From: Mollicutes bacterium
GTDB taxonomy: Bacteria; Bacillota_I; Bacilli_A; RF39; UBA660
DNA length: 13,889 nt
Reading direction: 5' to 3'
NCBI GenBank assembly: GCA_012841465.1
Contig: DUUS01000050.1
Location: 1-13,889 of the forward strand
Of the stretch, positions 13,368 through 13,889 are shown piece after piece. Every line of letters begins with the position of its first letter. The first letter of the stretch is position 1. The position numbers were made by a program, and so were the translations under genes. Under the pieces are notes generated by a model. The model was not told the origin of the DNA. It saw only the letters and a list, made by a program, of their open reading frames with translations, and did no database searches.

Positions 13368-13889
13368 AAACACATTTTTATCTTCAAGATTAATACGATC
13401 TATTTTAGCATAAACTAAATTATCAGTTGGTAGGTTCTTATCTTCCAAAGTTTTATTTAACTTAGCCTTAGCATAACTATAAATGAGTGCAAAGACTGGA
13501 ACTCCTAGTATCATTCCTGGAAGACCAAAGGCACTTCCAAAGGTAAGGATTGCAAATAATACCCAAAAGCTTTTAATACCGGTTTTAATACCTGATACCT
13601 TAGGAGCTAAGTAGTATCCTTCTACTTGCTGAATACCAATTAAGTAAACTACTATTAGCCAAAACTTACTTGGCGCTTGAAGCAGTATTATTAAAGCACT
13701 TGGTATGCCTCCAATAAATGGACCAAAGTATGGAATTACATTAGTAACACCTACAAGTACTGCAATTAATACTTTATAAGGGAAGTTAAAGATACTTAAG
13801 AAAACAAATGTAATTACTCCAAGTAGTGAACTAATAAGAAGCATACTCATTAAAAACCCACCAAAGATTTTATCAGCTCTTCTCGCAAA
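13350..13889 (-). CDS. AI-2E family transporter (PF01594), C-terminal part
   Basis: The frame is open from the right edge, so the N-terminal half lies outside the window; an ATG at 13850 is internal, with 13 more codons (FARRADKIFGGFL) before it. The last ~180 residues show several membrane helices and the family signatures NVIPYFGPFIGGIPSALI and QQVEGYYLAPKVSGIKTG, then LPGMILGVPVFALIYSYAKA. Members include YdbI/PerM-type permeases, suggested to export autoinducer-2, ions or other small solutes; the substrate cannot be read from sequence. The polar Lys-rich tail (KNVFKKKSN) is cytoplasmic. It ends just upstream of the rlmN promoter, on the same strand. Confidence 0.92.
   Translation of the reverse strand, partial: FARRADKIFGGFLMSMLLISSLLGVITFVFLSIFNFPYKVLIAVLVGVTNVIPYFGPFIGGIPSALIILLQAPSKFWLIVVYLIGIQQVEGYYLAPKVSGIKTGIKSFWVLFAILTFGSAFGLPGMILGVPVFALIYSYAKAKLNKTLEDKNLPTDNLVYAKIDRINLEDKNVFKKKSN

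Noticed and set aside
1..13889. Mycoplasma genetic code (TGA as Trp), tRNAs, CRISPR arrays, IS elements
   Set aside because: TGA ends four genes and Trp is TGG; no tandem spaced repeats, transposase frames or cloverleaf sequences were found by reading.

Overview
The window comes from a low-GC Bacillota (Bacilli or Erysipelotrichia-like) chromosome, plausibly an uncultured gut lineage. The evidence is very AT-rich DNA with short intergenic gaps and Gram-positive promoters and Shine-Dalgarno sites of the AGGTGG or AGGAGA type. There is also a conserved rlmN-prpC-prkC-rsgA-rpe gene order, a BspA/DUF285 surface protein and a LexA of the Bacillus type. TGA acts as a stop (rlmN, prpC, rsgA and the AI-2E family gene all end in TGA) and Trp is TGG, so the genetic code is standard and not the Mycoplasma code.

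Layout. Positions 1-931 (minus) hold a BspA-type surface protein that has a signal peptide but no start codon. Positions 976-1158 (plus) hold a small VbhA-like antitoxin with no Fic toxin beside it. Positions 1200-3508 (minus) are ftsA-ftsZ with their own promoter and a terminator built over the ftsZ stop codon. Divergent from ftsA is murT-gatD (3635-5600, plus), the lipid II amidation pair, but GatD has lost its catalytic Cys and His. Positions 5606-5807 (minus) hold a frameshifted C-terminal fragment of a DNA cytosine-5 methyltransferase. It is followed upstream by a 536-residue membrane protein of unknown function (5804-7414, minus). Positions 7465-7731 form an SOS module: a 46-residue membrane protein (minus) and lexA (plus) diverge from a region with two LexA boxes. 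Positions 8363-13283 (minus) form the five-gene operon rlmN-prpC-prkC-rsgA-rpe, every junction overlapping by 4 or 8 bases. The right edge (13350-13889, minus) is the C-terminal part of an AI-2E family membrane transporter.

How it fits together. Much of the window concerns growth and division control: the Z ring (FtsA, FtsZ), cell-wall precursor amidation (MurT/GatD), the PASTA kinase and phosphatase pair that senses wall status (PrkC, PrpC), and a LexA-controlled membrane microprotein in the slot where other Firmicutes carry the SOS division inhibitors YneA or SosA. The most noteworthy points are the apparently dead GatD, the SOS microprotein with its promoter and operator, the orphan antitoxin, and the start-less surface protein. 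No RNA genes, CRISPR arrays, insertion sequences or tRNAs were seen.
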